Source of the DNA: Streptomyces sp. Je 1-332
Lineage (GTDB): Bacteria > Actinomycetota > Actinomycetes > Streptomycetales > Streptomycetaceae
DNA length: 64,000 nucleotides
Direction of reading: 5' to 3'
NCBI RefSeq assembly: GCF_040730185.1
Contig: NZ_CP160402.1
Span: 1,054,001-1,118,000, forward strand
Shown here: positions 16,936 through 25,967 of the stretch, in pieces
Layout of the letters: the number at the start of each line of letters is the position of its first letter
Numbering within the stretch: the stretch's first letter is position 1
The notes under the pieces: generated by a model
What the model was told of the DNA's origin: nothing
The model's database searches: none
What the model saw: only the letters and a program-made list of their open reading frames with translations
Translations under genes and position numbers: made by a program

Positions 16936-17382
16936 ATGACCGGTTATTCCACGGACGCCACCGACTGGCGCATCCTCGACGTCCTCCAGCGTGAGGGCCG
17001 CGCCAGCTACGCCGAGCTGGCACGCGCCGTCGCCATGTCCCCGAGCGCCGTCACCGAACGGGTCCGCCGCCTGGAGGAGGCGGGCGTGATCCAGGGGTAC
17101 GCGGCCGTGGTCGACCCGGAGCGTCTCGGCCTGCCCATCCTGGCGTTCGTGCGCCTGCGCTACCCGAACGGCAACTACAAGCCGTTCCACGACCTGGTCG
17201 AAGTGACCCCCGAGATCCTGGAGGCACACCACGTCACCGGCGACGACTGCTTCGTGATCAAGGTGGCGGCGCGCTCGATGGGCCACTTGGAGGAGGTCGC
17301 CGGAAAGATCGGCGCACTCGGGTCGGTGACCACCAGCATCGTCTACTCCTCACCTCTGCCAAGACGCCCACTGGGCCGCTGA
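16936..17382 (+). CDS. Lrp/AsnC family regulator
   Basis: 148 residues. N-terminal helix-turn-helix (about residues 8-55, GRASYAELARAVAMSPSAVT) and RAM domain with the GDDCFVIKV strand. The family binds amino acids and forms octamers. The ATG at 16936 is chosen because domain similarity begins there; 45 upstream in-frame codons are Cys/Pro-rich and not protein-like. The divergent rhodanese gene is the likely target, which points to sulfur or cysteine metabolism. Confidence 0.9.
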   Translation: MTGYSTDATDWRILDVLQREGRASYAELARAVAMSPSAVTERVRRLEEAGVIQGYAAVVDPERLGLPILAFVRLRYPNGNYKPFHDLVEVTPEILEAHHVTGDDCFVIKVAARSMGHLEEVAGKIGALGSVTTSIVYSSPLPRRPLGR

Positions 17383-17446
17383 CGCCGGCCTGCTCCCCCC
17401 CAGGAGCTGCCACCAATGTTGGCCGAGTAAGACGGAGGATCCACTG

Positions 17447-17778
17447 TCATGCGCTGACGCTGCGGTCACCGTTAAAGCGCAACCCTTCTCCGATTTCTTC
17501 GACTTGCTCGACGACCGAATCCTCGCCATCGCCGAACCTGACCACTTCGTCCGAAATCAGGAAGCCAGGCTCCGCGCCTACGGCCGAGAGGGAGGCAACA
17601 CCCGAGGGGACCGCCGTCCACTCTGCGACCACTTCCGGAACCTCGATCTCGACATCGAATTGGCCCACTTTCGCGGGATTCCGCCCCATCCAGCAGCCAG
17701 GGGCCGTGCCGGTCTCACTCCTGAAGCGCACGATCCCTTGCGAACGGCCAGGACCTGCAGAACTTCCACTCTCATCAC
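17447..17778 (-). pseudogene. Hypothetical protein gene broken by a -1 frameshift
   Basis: Two adjacent frames join into one protein. The first runs from the ATG at 17778 (MMRVEVLQVLAVRKG) and the second continues IVRFRSETGTAPGCW and on to the stop at 17447. Adding one G to the GGG run at about 17734-17737 restores a single frame of about 110 residues. The joined protein reads as a small acidic beta-rich domain, seen in Streptomyces but without known function to me. It marks the left edge of the lower-GC, damaged stretch. Confidence 0.6.
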
Positions 17779-17886
17779 TTCACCCCCAAGAGGGACTCGC
17801 TGCTTGTGGTGCCGACAGTCCGTGTGTCAGTGACGAGTTCCAATCCCACGCCTCCATGCGGTAGTGAAACTTTGCAGGATTGTGGT

Positions 17887-18162
17887 TCATCTCGCGAGAC
17901 GACTGCGCGTGCCGCTCTGGATCACATCCTCGACGTACGTTTCCCAGGCGGTACACAGGAGGATCGACAAGGCCCGCACAGCGGGTCCATTCGGTATACC
18001 TCTTCCGGTGTTGGTCAAGGTCTCAACGTCGGCCAGGGTGGTGTTCAAGTTTTGGCGTGCTATGGACGGCACTCGATCTCCCCACGGTTGATCACCTTCC
18101 GAAGCAGAGCGGAGGCCCGCGCGGACGCCCAACCATCCATTGGTTTGGGTCGGTTCCCCCAC
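17887..18162 (-). pseudogene. Fragment resembling an MAE_28990/MAE_18760-type HEPN protein
   Basis: The 91-codon frame contains ALSILLCTAWETYVEDVIQSG, matching the helix typical of HEPN RNase-related proteins (a Trp-Glu-x-Tyr-Val-Glu pattern after a hydrophobic run). Only the N-terminal third of a normal-length protein is present; downstream sequence (17790-17886) shows no convincing continuation in any frame. I infer a truncated gene of a conflict-type HEPN protein, with limited certainty. The 200 bases upstream (18163-18362) hold nothing recognisable. Confidence 0.35.
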
Positions 18163-18362
18163 AGGACGTCGAGGGGCGGGGCCTTCCCGTGAGGTGTGAC
18201 TGCCGTCCCGGAATCGGACAGCAGACCACCCACGCCTATGCGGAACTGCCCTGAACGGAACAGGAGCGGACAGCCCTCACTGCACAGCCCGCCCCCGGCC
18301 ATCACGCTGAGGCAGCGTACGACTATGGGCACGGCCCATGTGTCAGCGGGATGTCCCGTTGA

Positions 18363-19376
18363 TCACTGCAGGGTGGTTTGGTGCGCGTGCGTGGGATTCG
18401 AGGGACAGATGAAGATACTCAGGGAGCCGTCTCTGCCCACAGTGACACGTGTGGGGGCGTTCGCCTCGAGATCCTCCGCGAGGTGGCGGTCCTCCATCGG
18501 TGTCCAACTCATGGTCTCGTCTTCCCACTCGGTGCTGGCGATGGTCAGTAGCGGGCTCATTGGCGTGCCGCAGTCGCACACGACCTCGTATGGGTCGCTT
18601 GTCTCCCAGGTCGCATATCCTCCGATCTTCCACCCTGGTGCCGTGGATAGGTCGGTCTGATAGCGAGGCGGCTCCGCACCCTCGAAGTCGTCACTCTCCG
18701 TTTGCCCGTCCTCCCATCCGTAGATCCGCTCCTGCAGACCGGGGTCCAGTAGCCCGATGTATTCATGCTCCGTGACATGCTCCGGGTGCAGAACGCAGGG
18801 TTCGGGCACATATTCGTCGTCACCGACCACCGCAGGGAGCGGGGGTTGCGTCAGGAGTTCGCCGACTTCTGAGGAGTTACGCCACTCGATGTGGACGCCT
18901 GGGGTCGCCAGATCGCCGTGCGCGCTGAACGGGCACCACAGGACTTGAAGCAGATCGGCTCCCTCAGGTGCGGGAAGGCCCGGAACGTCCTGAGCGAAGA
19001 ACTGCGCCAGGGGCAGTAGCGGGACAGGATCGGTATTGGTGCCCTCTGAGACAGAATGCTCTTGCTCTAGCGCGGACAGACGCTGCAGCTCTTCCGGGGT
19101 CGGCCCGCTGCTCGGAGACCTGCGCCACGCCGCCGCCAGGATGCGGCGCCACTCATGAACGTCTTCCACCTTTCGGCCGCGATCCCGCGCATGCGGCTCC
19201 CGGCAGGCTGGCCACGGTTCGGCTGCAGGCCACAGAAACGGGCCGCCCACTGAACTTTCGGTGGGCTTGGGGCTGCCGGGGCGAGGGTGAAGACGAGTGC
19301 AGTCCCGTCGGTGGGAGCTCAGTTCAGGGAATACTGCTTCGATGTCCACAGGTCGTGGTGGGGTGGTCCGGGTCAT
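18363..19376 (-). CDS. Hypothetical protein, candidate partner or immunity protein of the RHS toxin
   Basis: 337 residues, soluble, acidic and Trp/Pro-rich. It begins MTRTTPPRPVDIEAVFPEL and has WKIGGYATWETSDP and CDCGTPMSPLLTIAS near the C-terminus; the paired cysteines suggest a small zinc or structural site. I recognise it as a recurring actinobacterial type but know no function, and it is only loosely similar to DUF1963. The ATG at 19376 is 24 bases after the stop of the 1512-codon RHS gene, same strand. That is the standard immunity-gene position in polymorphic toxin loci, but the protein is large for an immunity factor. Confidence 0.7.
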   Translation of the reverse strand: MTRTTPPRPVDIEAVFPELSSHRRDCTRLHPRPGSPKPTESSVGGPFLWPAAEPWPACREPHARDRGRKVEDVHEWRRILAAAWRRSPSSGPTPEELQRLSALEQEHSVSEGTNTDPVPLLPLAQFFAQDVPGLPAPEGADLLQVLWCPFSAHGDLATPGVHIEWRNSSEVGELLTQPPLPAVVGDDEYVPEPCVLHPEHVTEHEYIGLLDPGLQERIYGWEDGQTESDDFEGAEPPRYQTDLSTAPGWKIGGYATWETSDPYEVVCDCGTPMSPLLTIASTEWEDETMSWTPMEDRHLAEDLEANAPTRVTVGRDGSLSIFICPSNPTHAHQTTLQ

Positions 19377-19400
19377 TGCTTGCCTCGCATTGCAGTCGGT

Positions 19401-22400
19401 CTACCTGGGGACAGGGATTCGTACGCCGGCGGCCGGGTTTTCCAGCGGCCGGTTAAGAGAGAATCCGCGGTCGCCGTGCGCCGAGATATTGAGCCTGATG
19501 GGTATGGGGTTTGTTCCCTGGTAGACGGGCACGACTGAGTACTGAACGTTTTCTCCCTTCGACACCACCCTGTACACCTCCTTCTCGATTCCGCGCATGA
19601 CCGGGGTGTTCACTGGGTTCTGCGTCAATGTGACCAGGTTTCGGTAGCCGTTCTCGCCCGAACCCGGCCCGCCGAGCTTTCTGGCCAGCAGGTGACCACG
19701 TGCCTCGTTGAAGAGGCGGCCTTCCCCGCGCCATCCGGGCGGCCAGATGTTGGACGCCGCCCCGCTGCCACCCTTCATATTGTCCTTGCGGAGTGCCGCC
19801 CAGGCTCCGGTGGGGCGTCCGAGGTCGTCCAGTTTGCCAAATCTGACGCTGCCGTCCCACAGGTAGGCGTCCATGTCCAGACACGCCTTTGGGACGAGTC
19901 CGAGCGGGTCGCTCCAGGTGTGGGGGTTGTGCGGGTAGGTGACAGGGTTGGGGGCAGGGTCGAGGCCGAGGGGGTCGGGACTGGTGAACCGGGCCGTGTC
20001 GGGGTCGTAGTGGCGGAGGAAGTTGTAGTGCAGGCCGGTCTCGTGATCGGCGTACTGGCCGGGGAAGCGCAGAGGTGTGTAGGCGGAGGCGTCGCGGTTC
20101 CAGGTGGTGGTGCCCCACAAGGTGGTGCGTGACTGCCAGGCGATGTTGCCGTGTTCGTCGACGAGTTCCGTTGGCGTTCCGACCAGATCGGTGACGATGG
20201 CGAAGAAGCGGACGTCGACCTCGGCCTGCGTCAGCTCCTCCCCGACGGCGCGACGTTCGAGCTGGGCCAGGGGGAATTCGTCGTGGTACTCCCACGTGGT
20301 GATGACGCCCGTGGCGCTCTCGGTCTGTTCGGCGAGATTTGTGCCGTCCCAGGTGAAGCGAATGGCCTGCTGGATCGTTTCGCCATCGGGTGCCATGCGG
20401 TGTTTGGCAGTGCGGCGGCCGAGTGCGTCGTAGTGGTAGCGCCAAGTCGTGCCGTCGGGGGTGATGCAGGTGATGAGGTGATCCTCGGCGTCGTACTCGT
20501 AGCGCCAAGTGTCGGGCTTGCTGGACAGGCGTGTCTTCTGGCGCAGAATCATGCGACCGGCTGCGTCGTATTCGTAGCGAACGTCACCGGCGGTGCGTAT
20601 TCGGGTGCCGGTATAGGAGCGTTCACCGCGGGCCTCGGTGTGGGGTGCCGTATCGGGCCACTGTGCGCTGGTTTGGTTGCCTGCCGTGTCGTAGGTATAC
20701 GACTCGTTCCAGCCCTCCGCGGTGACTGTGAGGGGCCTGCCGATCGGGTCAAGGGAAATGGTGCGTTGTTCGCCGCTGAGTTGATCGGTGATCATGGTGA
20801 GGACGCTGTCGGCGCGGTAGGCGTAGGCGCGGGACCGCAGTGGCTGTCCTTGGGAAGCCACCTGCTGCATGGTCGGGCGGCCGGCGCTGTCGAAGGCACG
20901 GCTGAGCGCCACAGGGGCTGCGGGTGATCCAAAGACCCGACGGGTTTCCCGGTCGAGGCTGTCGCGGGTGAAGGAGAGAGCGTGACCGGCCAGAGCCAGT
21001 TCCGTGGGGCTTCCTGCCGCGTTGCGCGCGATGCGGGTGACGACGCCGCTGGGCGTGCTGCGGCTGGACCGCTGCCCCAGGGCGTCGTAGGTGTATCGGG
21101 TGGTGTTCCCGTCGGTTGTCTCGGCCAGGACACGGCCCAAGGAGTCGAGTTGCCATGCGAGCGACGAGAACGGGGTCGTCGCGGCAGTGAGCTGCCCGGC
21201 GGTGTTGTAGGTGTATACAGTGCGCTCGCCGTCGACGTCCTTACCGACGATCCGGCCTGCGGAATCAAGTTCGTGAGTGATCGTCTGGCCGAGCGGCGTA
21301 GTCCTGGACACGAAACGTCCTGCGGCGTCGTAGGCGTAGCTGAGGGTGCGGCCGTCGAAATCCGTCTCCGAGATCAAGCGCCCGGCACAGTCGTACTCAT
21401 AGTTCCACGTGCAGCCCTGAGGGTTCGTTACCTGAGTCAGTCGCAGTTCGGCATCGTGCGTGAACGTGAACCGTGCTCCGTCGGGATCGGTACGGGCCGC
21501 CAGTAGGTCGAAGTCTCCGTACTCGAAGTGTGTGACGCCGCCGATCGGATCCGTCTGCGCGATCCGGTTGCCCTCGTCGTCATAGGTGTACGTCTCGCCC
21601 GTTCCGTCGGGGCTTATGCGACGCGCCAGGTGGCCTTCCACAGTCCACTCCAGGAGCGTGCGGTTACCTGCTGCGTCCGTGACGGTCGAGCGTCGGCCCA
21701 TGCTGTCGTACGCGTACGAGGTCACGGCCCGCAGCGGATCCGTGATCGCAACGGGCAGGCCCGCCTCGTCGTACCGAATCGAGCTGACGCTGCCAAGGGC
21801 ATCGGTCAACGAGGTCAATTGACCTGACGAGTTGTAGGTGTAACGCGTGGTGGACCCGGTGGGATCAGTGACTGCCGTGCGGTTGCCGTGCGCGTCGTAC
21901 TCCTGGCGCCATGTGTTTCCATCCGGGCCAGTGATGAGCGCCGGAAGGCCATTCTCGTTGTACTCGCACGTGGTCTCTCGGCCATCCGGCCCGATGACGG
22001 AGACCACTTGGTCGATCCCGTTGAACCGCGTCCGAGTCGTGTGACCCAACGGGTCGGTGGTCGCGGTCAGTCGTCCAGCAGCATCCCACTCGTATTGAGT
22101 GGTGTTGCCCAGGGCATCGGTCTGCCGGACCAGTCGGTATGCCTCGTTGTGTTCGAACTTCGCAGGGTGGCCCAGAGCGTTGGTGACTGTCGTGGTGCGG
22201 GTCGCTTCCTCGTAGTGCAGTGTCCCCGACAGGTAGCCGCCGCTGCCCTCCGTACGCACCACCCGGCCGAGGGCGTCGTAGGTGTAGGTGTAGGCGTTGC
22301 CGTTCCGGTCCGTCCACGAGGTGATCCGGCCTGCGCTGTCGTAGGTGAAGCACATTGGCGCGCCCGATGAGTTGCGCACCTCGGACAAGTTGCCGTCTTC

Positions 22401-23939
22401 GTCGTAGCAGTAGGAGACCAGCACTGTGCCACGCCCACCGAGACGCTCTGGACTGAGCAATCGGAGAGCAGTGATGCGGGGCAGGGCGTCGTCACGGTCG
22501 AGCGCGATGCGGTAGCCGGCGGAATGGGCGACCTCCACAGGGGCGCCATGCCCGTCGTAATGAATCGTGATCCGCTGCCCGAAACGAGAGACGATGAACT
22601 GAAGGGGAAGGTCAACAGCCTCGTCGTCCGCGGTCAGCTGAGGGCTGTGGAAGACATAGCTCAGGCCGGTGGCTGGGTTGGTGATGCGCAGTGCGCCGTC
22701 GACCTCGGAGTCCCAGGACAGGGGAAGGCCGGGCCCTTCTTCCGGGAAAACGGGCTCCGTGGCGTCCGCGGCCGGGTGAGGGTAGATCAGCCGAGAGCCG
22801 TCAGGGGCGGCGAAGGTGATGGTCTCGTCCTCGGCCTGGAGGCGTTGGTCGAGGGTGGAGGCCCACGAGTGCCCGAACCAGCCGCCCCACCGGTAGGAGG
22901 AGAGGTGCGTGCGTTCCAGGATCAATGGCAACACCGCAGGCAGCTCGACATCGGTCTGCGGCAACAGCACGGTGCCCGTAGCGACATCGATAGGGTCGAG
23001 CTTGCATTCCTTCTCCGCCGCGCGGATAGCGGCTGCGAGCTTCTCTGCCTCACCGGGCCGCAGCTTGAGTTTGGAGAGATCGGTGGTGCCGAGTTTCGCC
23101 GCTCTGGCGAGCTTGGCGAGTTCGCTGGGCTTGAGCTTGCCCAGACCCTTGCCAAGGGCCTTGCCCAGCGCACCGGCGCCTATGCCGAAGGCGGCACCGG
23201 TGGCCAGCAGCTCCGCTAGTTTGGCCGGGTCCTTGAAGGCGCCGGAGTCCTGCAGGGCGGCGTCGAAGGCGGCGAACTTCATCCCCTCACCCGCGAGCTT
23301 TCCGGCCTTAGCGATCGTCTTGATCTCCCCGAGAGCCTTCAGCGCCCGCTCCAGACTGCGGATCGCCTCCATAACGGTGCGGATGACCGAGGCCATGCGG
23401 GTCCCGGACTTCTCGATCCGGGCGACCAGCGCCGCTACCTTCGCGGCCCGTGCACCGGCCGCGAGGTTGGAGGCGATGAGCGAAAGGCCGCCGGTCAGCA
23501 CCGACAGCGCGAGTCCCGCGATCTCGAACTCGGCGATCTCCGCGAGGATCACACCGATCTCAGTGAGCAGCTCATGGGCTTCGTCGGCGAAGTCATCCAG
23601 TGCCTTCGCGCCGGTGCGCAGCGAGTCGGCCATATCGGTGGCCTGTGTGCGGCTGGCTTTGGCCCGCTTGTGCAGGGCCTTGGCGGCCTCGCCTTCCCAC
23701 TCCACGCCCTGGAGAGCGGACTTGGCGTCGTGGGCGGCGGCGTCGAGGCCCTTGGCCAAGGCCCGCCACTGCTTGGCGGTCTCGCGGATGCCGTCGGGAT
23801 CGACGAGCGGATCAGTGATACCGAGGAACTCCAGGCCGCTGGCGAGGGTGTCGCCGAAGGCATGATTGGCCTTGTTGATCCAGTGCAGGGGATTGAGGTC
23901 TTCGGCGTCGATGTCGCCGGGGATGATGTCGAAGCCCAT
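19401..23939 (-). CDS. RHS/YD-repeat polymorphic toxin with DNA/RNA non-specific endonuclease C-terminus
   Basis: 1512 residues. Residues 50-120 form a helical WXG100-like segment with a WEG turn at 81-83. A helical/Gly-rich region follows to about 300. A DUF6531-type cap begins near 310 (LDPIDVATGTVLLPQTDVEL). About 900 residues of YD repeats follow, closing at YNFLRHYDPDTARFTSPDPLGL. The variable end carries a nuclease domain with the RGH motif (R1414-H1416) and N1434 in GENGYRN, the pattern of the EndoNS_2 family. There is no signal peptide, so the WXG-like head suggests type VII-type export. A 7-base gap separates it from the small upstream partner; a candidate immunity gene follows. Confidence 0.92.
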   Translation of the reverse strand: MGFDIIPGDIDAEDLNPLHWINKANHAFGDTLASGLEFLGITDPLVDPDGIRETAKQWRALAKGLDAAAHDAKSALQGVEWEGEAAKALHKRAKASRTQATDMADSLRTGAKALDDFADEAHELLTEIGVILAEIAEFEIAGLALSVLTGGLSLIASNLAAGARAAKVAALVARIEKSGTRMASVIRTVMEAIRSLERALKALGEIKTIAKAGKLAGEGMKFAAFDAALQDSGAFKDPAKLAELLATGAAFGIGAGALGKALGKGLGKLKPSELAKLARAAKLGTTDLSKLKLRPGEAEKLAAAIRAAEKECKLDPIDVATGTVLLPQTDVELPAVLPLILERTHLSSYRWGGWFGHSWASTLDQRLQAEDETITFAAPDGSRLIYPHPAADATEPVFPEEGPGLPLSWDSEVDGALRITNPATGLSYVFHSPQLTADDEAVDLPLQFIVSRFGQRITIHYDGHGAPVEVAHSAGYRIALDRDDALPRITALRLLSPERLGGRGTVLVSYCYDEDGNLSEVRNSSGAPMCFTYDSAGRITSWTDRNGNAYTYTYDALGRVVRTEGSGGYLSGTLHYEEATRTTTVTNALGHPAKFEHNEAYRLVRQTDALGNTTQYEWDAAGRLTATTDPLGHTTRTRFNGIDQVVSVIGPDGRETTCEYNENGLPALITGPDGNTWRQEYDAHGNRTAVTDPTGSTTRYTYNSSGQLTSLTDALGSVSSIRYDEAGLPVAITDPLRAVTSYAYDSMGRRSTVTDAAGNRTLLEWTVEGHLARRISPDGTGETYTYDDEGNRIAQTDPIGGVTHFEYGDFDLLAARTDPDGARFTFTHDAELRLTQVTNPQGCTWNYEYDCAGRLISETDFDGRTLSYAYDAAGRFVSRTTPLGQTITHELDSAGRIVGKDVDGERTVYTYNTAGQLTAATTPFSSLAWQLDSLGRVLAETTDGNTTRYTYDALGQRSSRSTPSGVVTRIARNAAGSPTELALAGHALSFTRDSLDRETRRVFGSPAAPVALSRAFDSAGRPTMQQVASQGQPLRSRAYAYRADSVLTMITDQLSGEQRTISLDPIGRPLTVTAEGWNESYTYDTAGNQTSAQWPDTAPHTEARGERSYTGTRIRTAGDVRYEYDAAGRMILRQKTRLSSKPDTWRYEYDAEDHLITCITPDGTTWRYHYDALGRRTAKHRMAPDGETIQQAIRFTWDGTNLAEQTESATGVITTWEYHDEFPLAQLERRAVGEELTQAEVDVRFFAIVTDLVGTPTELVDEHGNIAWQSRTTLWGTTTWNRDASAYTPLRFPGQYADHETGLHYNFLRHYDPDTARFTSPDPLGLDPAPNPVTYPHNPHTWSDPLGLVPKACLDMDAYLWDGSVRFGKLDDLGRPTGAWAALRKDNMKGGSGAASNIWPPGWRGEGRLFNEARGHLLARKLGGPGSGENGYRNLVTLTQNPVNTPVMRGIEKEVYRVVSKGENVQYSVVPVYQGTNPIPIRLNISAHGDRGFSLNRPLENPAAGVRIPVPR

Positions 23940-23946
23940 GTACGGC

Positions 23947-24258
23947 TCAGCCCTTCTTGGCCCGGGCCGCGGCGCTCAGCAGGATGTCCAGCAGGTCGAA
24001 GGCGTCGGAGACATCCCCCAGGAACTTGGCCTCGGCCTCCCACTCCTTGTGCAGGCCCTTGGTGAGCTTGGCGATCGTGTCCATGCCGTCCTGGATGTCA
24101 CCCTTGGCACCCATCAGCGAGCCCAGCACCCCGAACGCGGACATGTCATGTGATGCGGCCTTGAAGTCGTGCAACGGTTTGCGGGTGTGGTGATCCACCT
24201 TGCCCAAGGCGGAAGCTGCTTTGTGCAGGGATTCCGCATCCTTCTTCAGGTCCGACAT
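23947..24258 (-). CDS. Small WXG100-like helical protein, partner of the RHS toxin
   Basis: 103 residues, almost wholly alpha-helical by composition, with no signal peptide. The order is two long helices around a central GSLMGAKGDIQDGMD turn and a Lys-rich end (AARAKKG). Size, helix content and position directly before a WXG-headed RHS gene fit an ESX-type chaperone or secretion partner, although the WXG triplet itself is missing. ATG at 24258 is preceded by GGCGGAG. The gap to the toxin start is only seven bases, so the two are cotranscribed. Confidence 0.75.
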   Translation of the reverse strand: MSDLKKDAESLHKAASALGKVDHHTRKPLHDFKAASHDMSAFGVLGSLMGAKGDIQDGMDTIAKLTKGLHKEWEAEAKFLGDVSDAFDLLDILLSAAARAKKG

Positions 24259-24314
24259 GTCTCCGCCCCCATGGCTTGAGCTGGGTCTTGTGTGTGATGT
24301 GCCGACAGCCCCGG

Positions 24315-24855
24315 TCAGCGGTTGATGGCCTGGATCTCCTGCACGTTCACGTCCTGGGTGGTTTCGAAGGTGCCGTCCGGCAGATCGCCCTTCGCTTCGC
24401 CCGTGCCATGCCATGCCATGCCATGCCATGAGATCTTCCAACTGACGGAAGCCATGAACTGGTAGGAGCCAACCCCGGACGTGGATCTCAGGTACGCCAT
24501 CGCGCACGGCGGCTCCTGGTCCGCTTTCCCCTTGGCGGTTCACCGATGCTGCCGTCCGCGTTGATCGGGCAGTCACCGGATGCCGGAAGTCCTTGGCTTC
24601 GCGCACCCTGAGGCTTCATGGTCACAGAAGTGTCGGGCACCCGGATCTTGTCATGGGCGGGCCCGGCAAGAATCTCGGGTGAAATGGCGTGCTCAACCTT
24701 GGGGTCATCACCCTTCTTGGCCCACCACGGGTCGCGGAACATGCACTCCCGGCAATCTTGTCCTTGTCCTCGTCGTCGGAGCCGCCGCAGGCGCTCGGTA
24801 GGAGGGCAGTGGAGGCCGCGGGTGCGGCGGCCACCAGCCGGGGCGAGCGAGTCAC
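24315..24855 (-). pseudogene. Lipoprotein gene of the RHS locus, broken by two frameshifts
   Basis: Three consecutive minus-strand frames give one sensible protein. The first, from the GTG at 24855 (with GGAGA before it), is a lipoprotein signal ending TALLPSACGGSDDEDKDKIAG. The second continues CMFRDPWWAKKGDDP to INADGSIGEPP. The third continues PPCAMAYLRSTSGVGSYQF to the stop at 24315. Frame changes fall at about 24741-24752 and 24529-24537, each explained by one lost base. Similar lipoproteins precede WXG/RHS pairs in Streptomyces. A five-copy GCCAT repeat lies in the third segment. Confidence 0.6.
24405..24429. repeat. Five-copy GCCAT microsatellite
   Basis: GCCAT is repeated five times without error (ATGGC on the coding strand), inside the third segment of the broken lipoprotein gene, encoding the odd run WHGMAWHG. 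A five-base unit shifts the frame whenever copy number changes by anything but three. Such repeats are rare in Streptomyces coding sequence. Confidence 0.85.
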
Positions 24856-25463
24856 GGTTGTCTCCGGTGAGTTGAGAGTTAGCTTGAGCGAAACAACGCT
24901 ATCCGCCACTGTCGGGTGATGATCAAGGCGGGTCGGCCTTTGGCTGAGACGCGCACGCCAGTGGCGAGCCGCCAACTGCTGCTCGGATGCAAACACGAAG
25001 CGTCGCGGGCTGCGGCAGCGTTGCGCTAACCAAGGGCTCGGCACCGGGGTCCGCGGCGTGGATCGGCGCCGCAGGCGTACTGAGGGGGCGGACAACGTAT
25101 CCGTGGGCACGGCGACCATCACCCCGGTGGCGGACAAGCCGAGTTCCGTCACTCTGACCGACGGCAACATCAAGAGGGAACCCTGCGGTGCTTTCGTCAC
25201 GCCCAGCACCTCGGTACCCGGGGGCGTGGGTGTAGGGGTCGCTGCTGTCTCGTCCATGCCTCCGAGCGCCGAGCCGACGCTCTGCTACCCCGACTTTCTC
25301 GGCCGCGGAGAACCTCCTTGCCGGTTCTTGGAAACCTTGTGACCACCGCGATCACCCCTGCGCCCGCTTCACTGTCGATCCGCGACGCCCCCGCACGTCG
25401 TCGACGCGCGCCGACCCCCCTCCCTGCAAACATAGTTGGGGGCGTCGGCCACCATCTGCTGGC
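24856..25463. other. Gene-poor stretch inside the degraded island
   Basis: I find no supportable gene in these 608 bases. Two open frames exist, one on each strand (25058-25342 plus, and a minus-strand frame reaching back from 25257), but neither has recognisable motifs, a ribosome binding site or normal codon-position composition. One plus-strand segment, VSVGTATITPVADKPSSVTL, looks protein-like and could be a remnant. Confidence 0.5.
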
Positions 25464-25946
25464 GCCGGCACGTACATCCACAGAGAGCTGCTGGAGGATG
25501 CCACGCGTGAGTACGGGTGGCTCGTCGAGCGCACCGAGGCGGCATCGTCCGGTGCAGCCCGCTGAGGTGGTGACGGTGGCGGACGTGAAGAGGAAGTCGT
25601 CGCGGGTCTGGGACCGCGTGGTGCGGTTCGGGCCGATGGCGCGGAGACACGGCAAGGTCTGCTGTACGCGGATCTGCTGCGGACCGTGGGGCTCGCGGAC
25701 ATGCCCGGTCAGCGCTACCTGCACCGTCTCGGTCCGCTCGACGTGCAGCGCATCAGGTTCCGGTTCGTGTGCCGCGACACCAGCGAGGAGCACGCACAGG
25801 AGTTCTTCTTCGATCCGTGGCCCGCCTCAGAGACCCGCTGGTGGGTCGACCGCGTACTCGAAGCGGATTCCCCGGAGGAGCTGCGGCGGGATCACGACGG
25901 GCCAGGCCTGTCGGTGTTCTGCGATGCCGCGAGCTTGGAGCGGTAG
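25464..25946 (+). pseudogene. Hypothetical protein gene with internal stop or compensating frameshifts
   Basis: One frame reads GTYIHRELLEDATREYGWLVERTEAASSGAAR and meets TGA at 25563-25565. The same frame resumes with EEEVVAGLGPRGA, then GLADMPGQRYLHRLGPLDVQ, and ends WWVDRVLEADSPEELRRDHD at 25946. Between about 25555 and 25590 the neighbouring frame gives a better join (PAEVVTVADVK), so two compensating indels are likely. No start codon is clear. I know no function; the C-terminal part is Trp/Phe-rich and globular. It is the right edge of the damaged region; SbcC follows immediately on the other strand. Confidence 0.5.
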
Positions 25947-25967
25947 TCACTCAAGCCAACCGGCGGA

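Noticed and set aside
25058..25342. 94-codon plus-strand gene
   Set aside because: One protein-like stretch but no ribosome binding site or recognisable family; left as part of the degraded gap.
17383..25967. Attachment sites flanking the RHS island
   Set aside because: No tRNA end and no matching direct repeats were found at the island edges, and there is no integrase.
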